This document shows positions 1 through 6,371 of a stretch of DNA of 10,109 nucleotides, in pieces. Source of the stretch: an uncultured Clostridia bacterium (GTDB lineage: Bacteria; Bacillota; Clostridia; Christensenellales; CAG-138); NCBI GenBank assembly GCA_947304365.1, contig CAMZAY010000019.1:1-10109 (forward strand). Reading direction: 5' to 3'. Under the pieces are notes generated by a model, which worked only from the letters and a program-made list of their open reading frames with translations, was not told where the DNA came from and did no database searches. Each line of letters starts with the position of its first letter. The first letter of the stretch is position 1. Made by a program: the position numbers and the translations under genes.

Positions 1-203
1 AGGGCGTCGTGCCCGGGACCACGCCGTTCGTCGAGGCGTACGCGCACAGGCTGAATCATAAGTCGCAGGGGATACTCGCGCATCTTAAGCTCTCGCCCAT
101 TGGCGAGGAGAACAACTGCATCCATTACCGCGGGAGCCTTAAGGAGATGTTCGGCACGCTTGAAAAGAGCCCCGTCCGGATACCCGAATTTACAGTTATT
201 TAA
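1..203 (+). CDS. C-terminal end of an unrecognised protein (5' partial)
   Basis: An open reading frame runs in from the left edge, with its first full codon at position 3, and ends at TAA 201-203. Sixty-six residues are visible. A GTG lies at 9-11, but the frame stays open to the window edge and no ribosome binding site can be seen there, so I treat this as the tail of a longer gene. The visible part has no signal peptide or membrane segment. It is moderately basic and ends in a short run, PVRIPEFTVI. I do not recognise the family and assign no function. The next gene has its own promoter and starts about 76 bases downstream, so the two need not be co-transcribed. Confidence 0.6.
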   Translation, partial: GVVPGTTPFVEAYAHRLNHKSQGILAHLKLSPIGEENNCIHYRGSLKEMFGTLEKSPVRIPEFTVI

Positions 204-218
204 CAGACGGCGCTCTGA

Positions 219-242
219 TTAAGCTTGAAGAAACGAGCTTAA
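219..242. repeat. Perfect 7-bp dyad overlapping the cysE promoter
   Basis: TTAAGCT at 219-225 is repeated as its exact reverse complement AGCTTAA at 236-242, with a 10-base gap. The gap contains most of the -35 hexamer of the cysE promoter, and the right arm lies in the -35/-10 spacer. Arms about 17 bp apart centre to centre could bind a dimeric regulator on nearly one face of the helix. As RNA it could form a weak AT-rich hairpin at the end of the upstream gene. It is not followed by a T-run, so it is not a standard terminator. The operator role is inference. Confidence 0.45.
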
Positions 243-253
243 GATGGTATAGT
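225..253 (+). promoter_or_regulatory. Sigma-A-type promoter of cysE-cysK
   Basis: A -35 element TTGAAG (225-230) and a -10 element TATAGT (248-253) are separated by exactly 17 bases. They match the consensus TTGACA and TATAAT at 4 of 6 and 5 of 6 positions. Transcription would begin near 260, leaving a leader of about 20 bases before the cysE ATG. That is too short for a T-box or SAM riboswitch, so any control at this promoter is probably by a protein acting on DNA. Confidence 0.65.
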
Positions 254-267
254 AGACCAAAACGATC

Positions 268-272
268 GGGAG
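268..272 (+). promoter_or_regulatory. cysE ribosome binding site
   Basis: GGGAG at 268-272 lies 7 bases before ATG 280. This spacing favours ATG 280 as the start over the in-frame TTG immediately before it at 277, which would sit only 4 bases from the site. Confidence 0.6.
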
Positions 273-279
273 TTTTTTG

Positions 280-1251
280 ATGAAAAAGAACGAGAATACG
301 CCGTTCGAGACCGAGATACAGGCGCTTGAGGCGCTCGTGCTCGAGGATTACGGCAGCGAACGCGCGATCGACAGGCTGGAGCTTTTCACCCAGCCCGACG
401 GCGAAGTGATCGAGGATATTATCGCAAAGCTGTTCCGGGTGGTATTCCCGGGGTATTTCAGCGATCACACCTACCGCGTTTACAACCTTAAAAACAGCGT
501 TTCCAACCTTATTGAGGATATCGCGTTCCACCTGAGCGAGCAGACGGCGATAGCCCTTCGCGGAGGGGAAGCCCCCTCGGAGGACGGCTCCGAAAAGCGC
601 GAGGCGGAGCGCATCACGGCGGAGTTTTTGAGGAGCCTGCCCGCGATACGCGCGCTGATCGACACGGATCTTTCCGCCGCCTTCGACGGGGATCCCGCCG
701 CGGCGAGCCCGGAGGAGGTAATAATCTCCTATCCCGGTCTTTATGCGACTACGGTGAACCGCATCGCGCACGTGCTTTACGGGCTGAACGTGCCGCTGAT
801 ACCCCGCCTTATGACGGAGCACGCGCATTCGAAGACCGGCATCGACATCCACCCCGGCGCGTCGATAGGCAAGTACTTCTTTATCGACCACGGGACGGGC
901 ATCGTGATAGGCGAAACGACCGTGATAGGCGACAACGTGAAGATCTATCAGGGCGTTACGATAGGCGCGCTTTCCACGCGCGGCGGGCAAAGGCTGCACG
1001 GGCAGAAGCGCCACCCCACGATAGAGGACAACGTGACCATTTACGCCGGCGCCTCCATACTCGGCGGCGACACGGTGATAGGGCATGATTCGATAATCGG
1101 CTCCAACGCGTTCCTGACCCGCTCAGTTGCCCCCGGCACGAGGGTGAGCGTAAGGAATCAGGAGCTCCAGTTCAAGAGCGGCGAGGTCCGCAGGGATAAA
1201 AAGGAAGACCGCGGCGAGGGCGAAGTCCCCGAGTGGTGCTACATCATCTGA
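280..1251 (+). CDS. cysE: Serine O-acetyltransferase
   Basis: Transfers the acetyl group of acetyl-CoA to L-serine, giving O-acetyl-L-serine, the first dedicated step of cysteine synthesis; cytosolic. The 323-residue protein has an alpha-helical N-terminal half (about 1-180) and a left-handed beta-helix of hexapeptide repeats (about 186-285). Residues matching the E. coli enzyme are visible: Asp189 in GIDIHP, the Asp203-His204 pair in DHGTG (equivalent to Asp157-His158), and His245 in KRHP (equivalent to His193). At 323 residues it is longer than E. coli CysE (about 273), mainly because of the larger N-terminal domain, as in the long EpsC-like serine acetyltransferases of anaerobes. A charged tail (about 300-318) leads to a C-terminal WCYII. 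The terminal Ile is what docks CysE into the CysK active site in known complexes. cysK follows 18 bases downstream, consistent with a two-gene operon. The family call is firm; complex formation is inferred. Confidence 0.93.
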   Translation: MKKNENTPFETEIQALEALVLEDYGSERAIDRLELFTQPDGEVIEDIIAKLFRVVFPGYFSDHTYRVYNLKNSVSNLIEDIAFHLSEQTAIALRGGEAPSEDGSEKREAERITAEFLRSLPAIRALIDTDLSAAFDGDPAAASPEEVIISYPGLYATTVNRIAHVLYGLNVPLIPRLMTEHAHSKTGIDIHPGASIGKYFFIDHGTGIVIGETTVIGDNVKIYQGVTIGALSTRGGQRLHGQKRHPTIEDNVTIYAGASILGGDTVIGHDSIIGSNAFLTRSVAPGTRVSVRNQELQFKSGEVRRDKKEDRGEGEVPEWCYII

Positions 1252-1269
1252 TTTTTTCAAGGAGGCAGT

Positions 1270-2202
1270 ATGGCTAAGATATTTACCTCGGCAGAACAGC
1301 TTATCGGGCACACCCCGATGCTGGAGCTGACCCGCATCGAAAGGGAAGAGGGCCTGAGGGCGAAGCTGATCGCGAAGCTCGAATACGCTAACCCCGGCGG
1401 CAGCGTGAAGGATCGCGTCGCGCTGAACATGATCCGGGACGCGGAAAAGAAGGGCGTGCTTAAGCCCGGCGCGACGATAATCGAGCCGACCTCCGGCAAC
1501 ACGGGCATAGGGCTCGCGCTGGTGGCGGCGCTGCGCGGATACAAGGTCATAATAGTAATGCCCGACTCGATGAGCATCGAGCGGCGCAAGACCATCGAGG
1601 CTTACGGCGCGAAGATAGTGCTTACCGAGGGAAGGCGCGGCATGACGGGCGCGATCGAAAAGGCGGATGAGCTTGCCGCCGGGATAGAGGGCAGCTTTAT
1701 CCCCGCGCAGTTCGAGAACCCCGCGAATCCCGAGGCGCATATACTCACGACCGGTCCCGAGATTTGGGAAGACACCGAAGGCAGGGTGGATATTTTCGTT
1801 GCCGGAGTAGGCACGGGCGGCACGCTGACCGGCACGGGCCGCTTCCTTAAAGGGAAGAACCCGGCGATCGCGGTGGTGGGCGTGGAGCCCGCATCCTCCC
1901 CCGTGCTTTCCGCGGGCGTAGCGGGACCGCACGGCATACAGGGCATAGGCGCGGGCTTTGTGCCGAAGGCGCTCGACATAGGCATTTACGACGGCATTAT
2001 CCCCGTACGCGACGAGGACGCTTACGAGACGGGCAGGCTGCTTTGCAGGAAGGAGGGCATATTCGTTGGCATATCCTCCGGCGCGGCGGCGTGGGCGGCG
2101 ATAGAGCTTGCGAAGCGCCCCGAAAACGCGGGCAAGAACATAGTCGTGCTGCTTCCCGACGGCGGCTCGAAATACCTTTCCACCCCCATGTTTGAAAAAT
2201 AA
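1270..2202 (+). CDS. cysK: Cysteine synthase A (O-acetylserine sulfhydrylase)
   Basis: A pyridoxal-phosphate enzyme that replaces the acetate of O-acetylserine with sulfide to give L-cysteine. At 310 residues it is full length for the family. The fold-type II motifs appear in order: Lys47 in GGSVKDR, which forms the Schiff base with PLP; TSGNTG (74-79), which binds the substrate carboxylate; QFENPANP (147-154); GTGGT (181-185), the phosphate cup; HGIQGIGAGF (221-230); and GISSGAA (268-273), whose Ser contacts the pyridine ring. AAGGAGG at 1259-1265 is a near-perfect ribosome binding site 4 bases before the ATG. It follows cysE closely and a terminator comes after it, so the pair forms a compact cysteine operon. 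O-phosphoserine sulfhydrylase or cystathionine beta-synthase relatives are possible, but the cysE neighbour strongly favours CysK. Confidence 0.95.
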   Translation: MAKIFTSAEQLIGHTPMLELTRIEREEGLRAKLIAKLEYANPGGSVKDRVALNMIRDAEKKGVLKPGATIIEPTSGNTGIGLALVAALRGYKVIIVMPDSMSIERRKTIEAYGAKIVLTEGRRGMTGAIEKADELAAGIEGSFIPAQFENPANPEAHILTTGPEIWEDTEGRVDIFVAGVGTGGTLTGTGRFLKGKNPAIAVVGVEPASSPVLSAGVAGPHGIQGIGAGFVPKALDIGIYDGIIPVRDEDAYETGRLLCRKEGIFVGISSGAAAWAAIELAKRPENAGKNIVVLLPDGGSKYLSTPMFEK

Positions 2203-2220
2203 TCGGATTATATTTTGTTT

Positions 2221-2253
2221 GAAGACGCTTGGGAAACTAAAGCGTCTTTTCTT
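2221..2253 (+). terminator. Intrinsic terminator after cysK
   Basis: GAAGACGCTT (2221-2230) pairs with AAGCGTCTTT (2240-2249) around a 9-base loop. The stem is 10 bp including one G-T pair and is followed by a T-rich run to about 2253. It begins 18 bases after the cysK stop, so it closes the cysE-cysK operon. Confidence 0.85.
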
Positions 2254-2268
2254 ATGCATCCAAAAATC

Positions 2269-2285
2269 TTAACAAATTATTAACG
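2269..2285 (+). promoter_or_regulatory. PhoP-box-like direct repeat upstream of the tcdA promoter
   Basis: TTAACA (2269-2274) and TTAACG (2280-2285) form a direct repeat with a start-to-start distance of 11 bp, about one helical turn. The spacing and sequence resemble the Bacillus PhoP half-site arrangement (TTHACA with about 5 bp between copies). Only two copies are seen. They lie about 50-66 bases before the expected transcription start, in an AT-rich stretch that might instead act as an UP element. The regulatory role is inference. Confidence 0.3.
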
Positions 2286-2299
2286 TTTTGGCCATGGGG

Positions 2300-2328
2300 T
2301 TGATTTTGGGGGATGAGTCGGTTATAAT
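2300..2328 (+). promoter_or_regulatory. Sigma-A-type promoter of the tcdA operon
   Basis: The -35 element TTGATT (2300-2305) and a consensus -10 element TATAAT (2323-2328) are separated by exactly 17 bases. Transcription would start near 2335, giving a leader of roughly 28 bases. A ribosome binding site GGGGGA at 2352-2357 lies 5 bases before ATG 2363. No other promoter is evident within the four overlapping genes downstream, so this one probably serves all of them. Confidence 0.75.
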
Positions 2329-2362
2329 ATATATGTAGAGATTTCACCCTTGGGGGACGCTT

Positions 2363-3085
2363 ATGAAAGAGAGCTTTTTCAGGACCGCGATGCTCCTCGG
2401 CGAAGACGCGGAGGGCATATTGTCAGGCGCGCACGCCGTCGTTTTCGGCGTGGGCGGAGTCGGCGGTCACGCCTGTGAGGCGCTTGCCCGCTGCGGGCTG
2501 GGAAGGCTTACGATAGTCGACAGCGCGCGCGTCAAGGCAAGCAACCTTAACCGCCAGATCTGCGCTAAAAAGAGCACGATCGGCATGCTCAAGGTGGACG
2601 CCATGAAGGCAGAGCTTGAGGAGGTCTCCGACTGCTCGGTCACGCCCGTCGCGGGGTTCGTGACGGCGGAAAACGCCGCCGCGCTCATACCGGACGACGC
2701 GGATATCGTCATCGACGCGGTCGACAACGTTACGGCGAAGCTTGCGCTCATCGCCGAATGCGGAAGAAGAAGCATCCCCGTGCTCTCATCGATGGGCGCG
2801 GGCAATCGGCTCGATCCGACTCTCGTTCGGGCGGGCGATATCTACAAGACCTCGACTGACCCGCTCGCAAGGGTCATGAGGCGCGAACTCAAAAAGCGGG
2901 GCGTGAAGAAGCTTACCGTCGTCTGGTCGGCGGAAGAGCCCGTCACCCCCGTCATTGCCGCTCCGGACCCCGAAATGCGGCGGTCCACTCCCGGCTCGGT
3001 GCCGTTCGTCCCGTCCGTTTTCGGGATAACGCTCGCGCGGGAAGCGGTAAAGATCATACTCGAAAAAGGAAGAAAAACGATATGA
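2363..3085 (+). CDS. tcdA: tRNA threonylcarbamoyladenosine dehydratase (TcdA/YgdL family, E1-like)
   Basis: TcdA uses ATP to cyclise N6-threonylcarbamoyladenosine at position 37 of ANN-decoding tRNAs to the cyclic ct6A form. The 240-residue protein has the ThiF/MoeB/E1-type adenylation fold: the nucleotide loop GVGGVG (29-34), Asp53 at the end of the second strand, the SNLNRQ motif (60-65) that shapes the ATP site, and DAVDN (118-122). Features separating TcdA from ThiF and MoeB are the SSMGAGNRLDPT stretch (142-153), the STDPLARVMRRELKKRG stretch (164-180) and the absence of paired CxxC zinc motifs. E. coli TcdA is slightly longer at 268 residues. This is the first gene of a four-gene operon and its stop overlaps the next start (ATGA). 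The family assignment is strong; a different E1-like substrate cannot be fully excluded. Confidence 0.9.
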   Translation: MKESFFRTAMLLGEDAEGILSGAHAVVFGVGGVGGHACEALARCGLGRLTIVDSARVKASNLNRQICAKKSTIGMLKVDAMKAELEEVSDCSVTPVAGFVTAENAAALIPDDADIVIDAVDNVTAKLALIAECGRRSIPVLSSMGAGNRLDPTLVRAGDIYKTSTDPLARVMRRELKKRGVKKLTVVWSAEEPVTPVIAAPDPEMRRSTPGSVPFVPSVFGITLAREAVKIILEKGRKTI

Positions 3086-5196
3086 GCGAAAATCACTCCA
3101 GATCAGGAAAGGCGAAGAAGCTCCTCGTGCTGCTTCTTGCGGCGGCGATGGCGATCTCCCTCTGCCTGCCGGCGGCGGCGCTGCCCGGCGCGAAAAAGGC
3201 GGAGCCCGAGGACGCGAGCCGGTACGTGGAGCACAAGGGGTTCTACCGCCCCGTCCATTACGGCATGAAGGAGATGGATCCGAAGGTCATCACTCCCCCC
3301 TCTCCCGACGGGGATTTCACTTTCATGCGCGTGCTGATCTCCACGGGAAAGTACGCGACGCATACGGATCTTGACCTGTGCTCGGACTACTACCTCACGA
3401 ACGGCGTGCATCTTTCGGGCACGGCTGCGGAGCCGCATCCCATCAGGGTCGTGGCGACCGCAAGCTCCGTAACGCTGATCGATCTTGCGACCGACGAGGA
3501 GGTCGTCACCGCCCCCTCGATAGAGCTCAAGCGCGTGAACGTCAACTATACGGCGGGCTGGGCGAAGCTCACCTATTCCGAGAACTCCATGTCGCTCAAC
3601 AAGATGTATCTCGGCGACTTCCGTTTCTACTCCGATTCGGGCGTCATCCGCATGGTCAACCGCCTGCACATGGTCTACTATATCTACGGCGTCGTTGGGT
3701 ACGAGCTTTCGGAGACCTGCCCCGCGGAAACGCTCCGCGTGATGGCGCTTGCCTCCAAATCGCACGCGCTGTATTTCATCGATTCCCACGCCGATTACGA
3801 CGAGGAGGACGGTTGGGAGAGCCTGCTTTACCAGGGCTACCGCGGCTTCAACATGAGCAAGATCGCCACTCTGCCGTTCTGCTGCGAAGCGATCGGCAAA
3901 GCCATGACCTGCAACAACAGCTTTAAGCCCATCTACTGGACCAACTCCAACGGCGGCGAGACCGCGCTGCCCTCCATCGTTTTCGGGAGCGGGCTTTCCA
4001 TAGTTGACGAGGGTTACGACGGCAGGTTCGACGAGCTTGAGTTCGAGTACGAGCTCAACGTATCCGAGTTCATCAATTTCACGGAGGACGGCGGATGCGA
4101 CAACAGCCGGTTCCTCGACTTTGTGCTTTTGAAGATCCGTCAGCAGGAGGGAGTCGACACGACCGAGGTCGTTTCGATCGACGAGGTGTACACCTACGAG
4201 CCCTTCCCCGGCACCGTGCGCGATATGCGAAAGCTGCACGTGACCGCAACGGTAAAGGTCCCCGGCGAACCGATCGTCGATCCCGAGGATCCCGAGGCGG
4301 AGCCCGAGGAGACCTTCGTTGACGAGACCTACTCCTTTGAATGCGCGTCCTTCGATCTTAAGAACGTAAACCTTACCGATATCGACGGCAGCGGCGACAG
4401 CTACTCCGGCTACAAGCACGTGTTCAAAAGGAATATGTACCTTATCTGGGGGCGCGAGACCGAGGACGGCGGCTACAAGCTCATCTATTCGCGGCACGGC
4501 CACGGCATAGGGCTTTCGGCGTCCGGCGCGATAGTCATGGCGAAAAACTACGGCTGGCTTTACACCGATATAATCGGCTTCTACTTCCCGGGCTTCGATA
4601 TCGTGGACGTACTTGAGGATGATCCGAACGATACCGACCCGACCGTTATAATGTACGAGGTGCTTGCTTACGGCGTCTGCCGCACGGAGGGCGCGGAGCT
4701 GCTCGGCGGAGTTTCCGATCTGTACCCGTACCCCTGCATCGGGCACGTGGGTCTGGGCGAGCACGTTGACATACTCGGCGTGACCGATTCCTGCTGGTAC
4801 TGGGTATTCTGGAACGGGTGCGAGGGGTACCTTAAATTCGAAGACGTTCAGCTCACCATGTTCCCTTCCCCGCACAACGGCGTATTCACGCTTGTCGACG
4901 GGGAGACGAAATCGAACGCCAATTTGAGATCCGAACCGGGCATACGCTCGGGCAACGTGATAGTGTATCTTTCCAAGAACACGCAGTTCACCGCGTGGAC
5001 GCATATAGGCAAATGGTATTACATAAAGACCGAGAACGGCTACGAGGGGTTCATAAGCTCCGTCGTGGTCAATTTCTCCGAGCCGTATGAATACACCGGT
5101 CAGGCGAGCCTTATGATAAAGCAGTATCCCATCGGATGGCTCTTATGGAAACAGGTCCCGAATAGCAAGCTGCCGCCTTACAGGACGGCGCCGTGA
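3082..5196 (+). CDS. Secreted SpoIID/LytB-domain protein with two C-terminal SH3-like modules
   Basis: Likely an exported peptidoglycan-remodelling enzyme. Residues 1-33 form a signal peptide: a basic start, a hydrophobic core at 14-30 and a probable AAA cleavage site. The SpoIID-type domain begins near 80. It contains YIYGVVGYELSETCPAETLR (200-219), where Glu208 aligns with the catalytic Glu of SpoIID; YQGYRG (250-255); NSNGGET (288-294), equivalent to the family SSxGGxT; and GHGIGLSASGA (473-483) with YFPG (501-504), equivalent to the GHGVGMSQxGA and YYPG ends. SpoIID cuts glycans lacking stem peptides and leaves anhydro-MurNAc ends. Between these blocks is an acidic, repeat-like stretch, PGEPIVDPEDPEAEPEE (394-410), which looks like an insertion. 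Two SH3-like wall-binding modules follow (about 546-592 and 600-663), then a 40-residue tail. At 704 residues it is about twice the length of B. subtilis SpoIID. The start overlaps the tcdA stop, and AAGGAAG at 3066-3072 is its binding site. Whether it acts in sporulation or vegetative wall turnover is not clear. Confidence 0.8.
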   Translation: MSENHSRSGKAKKLLVLLLAAAMAISLCLPAAALPGAKKAEPEDASRYVEHKGFYRPVHYGMKEMDPKVITPPSPDGDFTFMRVLISTGKYATHTDLDLCSDYYLTNGVHLSGTAAEPHPIRVVATASSVTLIDLATDEEVVTAPSIELKRVNVNYTAGWAKLTYSENSMSLNKMYLGDFRFYSDSGVIRMVNRLHMVYYIYGVVGYELSETCPAETLRVMALASKSHALYFIDSHADYDEEDGWESLLYQGYRGFNMSKIATLPFCCEAIGKAMTCNNSFKPIYWTNSNGGETALPSIVFGSGLSIVDEGYDGRFDELEFEYELNVSEFINFTEDGGCDNSRFLDFVLLKIRQQEGVDTTEVVSIDEVYTYEPFPGTVRDMRKLHVTATVKVPGEPIVDPEDPEAEPEETFVDETYSFECASFDLKNVNLTDIDGSGDSYSGYKHVFKRNMYLIWGRETEDGGYKLIYSRHGHGIGLSASGAIVMAKNYGWLYTDIIGFYFPGFDIVDVLEDDPNDTDPTVIMYEVLAYGVCRTEGAELLGGVSDLYPYPCIGHVGLGEHVDILGVTDSCWYWVFWNGCEGYLKFEDVQLTMFPSPHNGVFTLVDGETKSNANLRSEPGIRSGNVIVYLSKNTQFTAWTHIGKWYYIKTENGYEGFISSVVVNFSEPYEYTGQASLMIKQYPIGWLLWKQVPNSKLPPYRTAP

Positions 5197-6371
5197 AAAA
5201 GGGCGATGAGATGATAAAGCGCATTTCGGCGGCATTCCTTGCCGCCATATTCTGTATATGTCTGCTTGCGGGCTGTTCCAAAAAAGGCACGGCCCCCGCT
5301 GAAACGCCGGCGGCTCATGTGACGGAGGCGCCGACCGCCGCTCCCACTCCGGAGCCGACGGAGGAGCCGATCGAGTCGGCGATACTCCGCTATATCGGCG
5401 GCATGACCGACGCGGAAAAGATAGGCGAGCTCGTGATGTTCGGCTGCGGCGGCAAGACCGAGCCGGATCCCGGGTTCATCGCCTTTTTGAGCGAGCACCC
5501 CGTCGGCGGGCTGTTCATCGGAACGGAAAACATCGACAAAAACGACGGGAGCGGCGGCTTCGATTCGGTCAAAAGGCTGATCGCCGCCATAGAGGAAAGC
5601 TGTCCTTCAAAGACGGGCAGGCTCTATTCCGCCGACGTTGAGGGCGGCGGCGTGGTAAGGTTCGGCTGGGAGCCCGCTATAAAGGCGCCCTACTATCTGA
5701 ACGGACCGGACGAAGCCCTGCCGCTGTTCACGGATATAGGCAAAAAGCTTGTCGATACGGGCATTAACACGGACCTTGCGCCGGTGTTCGATATTTCGGA
5801 GGACCCGCTTTCGACGTTCCTCGGGACGAGGATCATTTCCTCCGACTTAAACGAAGTCGCCTCGACGGGCGGCGCGATGATCGCCGGTCTGCACGCGGGC
5901 GGGTGCATCGCCTGCGCGAAGCATTTCCCCGGGCACGGCGCGACGGAGGAGGATTCGCACGATCATACCCCTGTCGTCAAAAAGAGCGCTGAAGCGCTTT
6001 ACGCGTACGATCTTGCGGCGTTCAGGGCGGCGATCGACGCGGGCGCCGATATGATCATGGCGGCGCACATAAGCTACCCCGCGCTTGATGAAAACGATAT
6101 CGCAAGCATGTCAAAGCCCATCATAACCGGCATACTTCGCGGCGAATTGGGCTTTGACGGCGTGGTGATAACCGACGCGATGGGCATGGGCGGGCTGGTC
6201 TCGCGCTATACCCTTGAGGAGGCGGCGGTGAGATTCATACTCGCAGGGGGCGATATCGTGCTCTGCGGAAACGATCCGGTCTCAAGCGGAGAGATAAGCA
6301 CGGAAAGGCTTGACGAAAGCGTCTGCCGCGTGCTTTTACTCAAATACAGATACGGGATTTTCGAGCCATGA
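5193..6371 (+). CDS. nagZ: NagZ-like GH3 beta-N-acetylhexosaminidase, lipoprotein
   Basis: Probably removes terminal GlcNAc from muropeptide or glycan fragments outside the membrane. A lipoprotein signal ends in the lipobox LLAGC (Cys28 numbering from GTG 5193). A Pro/Thr/Ala/Glu-rich linker (about 33-61) tethers a single GH3 barrel. The NagZ signatures are AKHFPGHG (242-249), DSH (254-256) with the His acid/base, and VVITDAM (324-330) with the Asp328 nucleophile. At the usual DxEGGRV site this protein reads DVEGGGVVRF (148-157), so the Arg after EGG is replaced by Gly. It has 392 residues and only one domain, unlike the two-domain B. subtilis NagZ. The start is ambiguous. GTG 5193 overlaps the previous stop as GTGA and has AGGA 7 bases upstream; the in-frame ATG 5211 would give a cleaner signal peptide beginning MIKR. 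The stop overlaps the next gene. Other GH3 activities, including phosphorolysis, remain possible. Confidence 0.85.
   Translation: MKKGDEMIKRISAAFLAAIFCICLLAGCSKKGTAPAETPAAHVTEAPTAAPTPEPTEEPIESAILRYIGGMTDAEKIGELVMFGCGGKTEPDPGFIAFLSEHPVGGLFIGTENIDKNDGSGGFDSVKRLIAAIEESCPSKTGRLYSADVEGGGVVRFGWEPAIKAPYYLNGPDEALPLFTDIGKKLVDTGINTDLAPVFDISEDPLSTFLGTRIISSDLNEVASTGGAMIAGLHAGGCIACAKHFPGHGATEEDSHDHTPVVKKSAEALYAYDLAAFRAAIDAGADMIMAAHISYPALDENDIASMSKPIITGILRGELGFDGVVITDAMGMGGLVSRYTLEEAAVRFILAGGDIVLCGNDPVSSGEISTERLDESVCRVLLLKYRYGIFEP

Noticed and set aside
219..242. The dyad as an intrinsic terminator of the first gene
   Set aside because: The stem is AT-rich with a 10-base loop and no T-run follows on either strand.
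277..279. TTG as the cysE start
   Set aside because: The ATG immediately after it is 7 bases from GGGAG, which is better spacing and a stronger start codon.
204..279. A riboswitch or T-box before cysE
   Set aside because: The promoter leaves a leader of only about 20 bases, too short for any known cysteine-related RNA switch.
196..1086. A 296-codon minus-strand open frame over cysE
   Set aside because: It is a mirror frame of a gene with intact catalytic motifs, and has no domain of its own.
1123..2259. A 378-codon minus-strand open frame over the end of cysE and all of cysK
   Set aside because: It runs across two clear plus-strand genes and a terminator, and shows no recognisable domain. 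Long antisense frames are common in GC-rich DNA.
3103..5004. A 633-codon open frame on the minus strand opposite the SpoIID-like gene
   Set aside because: Its predicted protein is rich in Arg, His, Val and Gly with no family motif, and it mirrors the codon pattern of a convincing gene with signal peptide and domain motifs on the plus strand.
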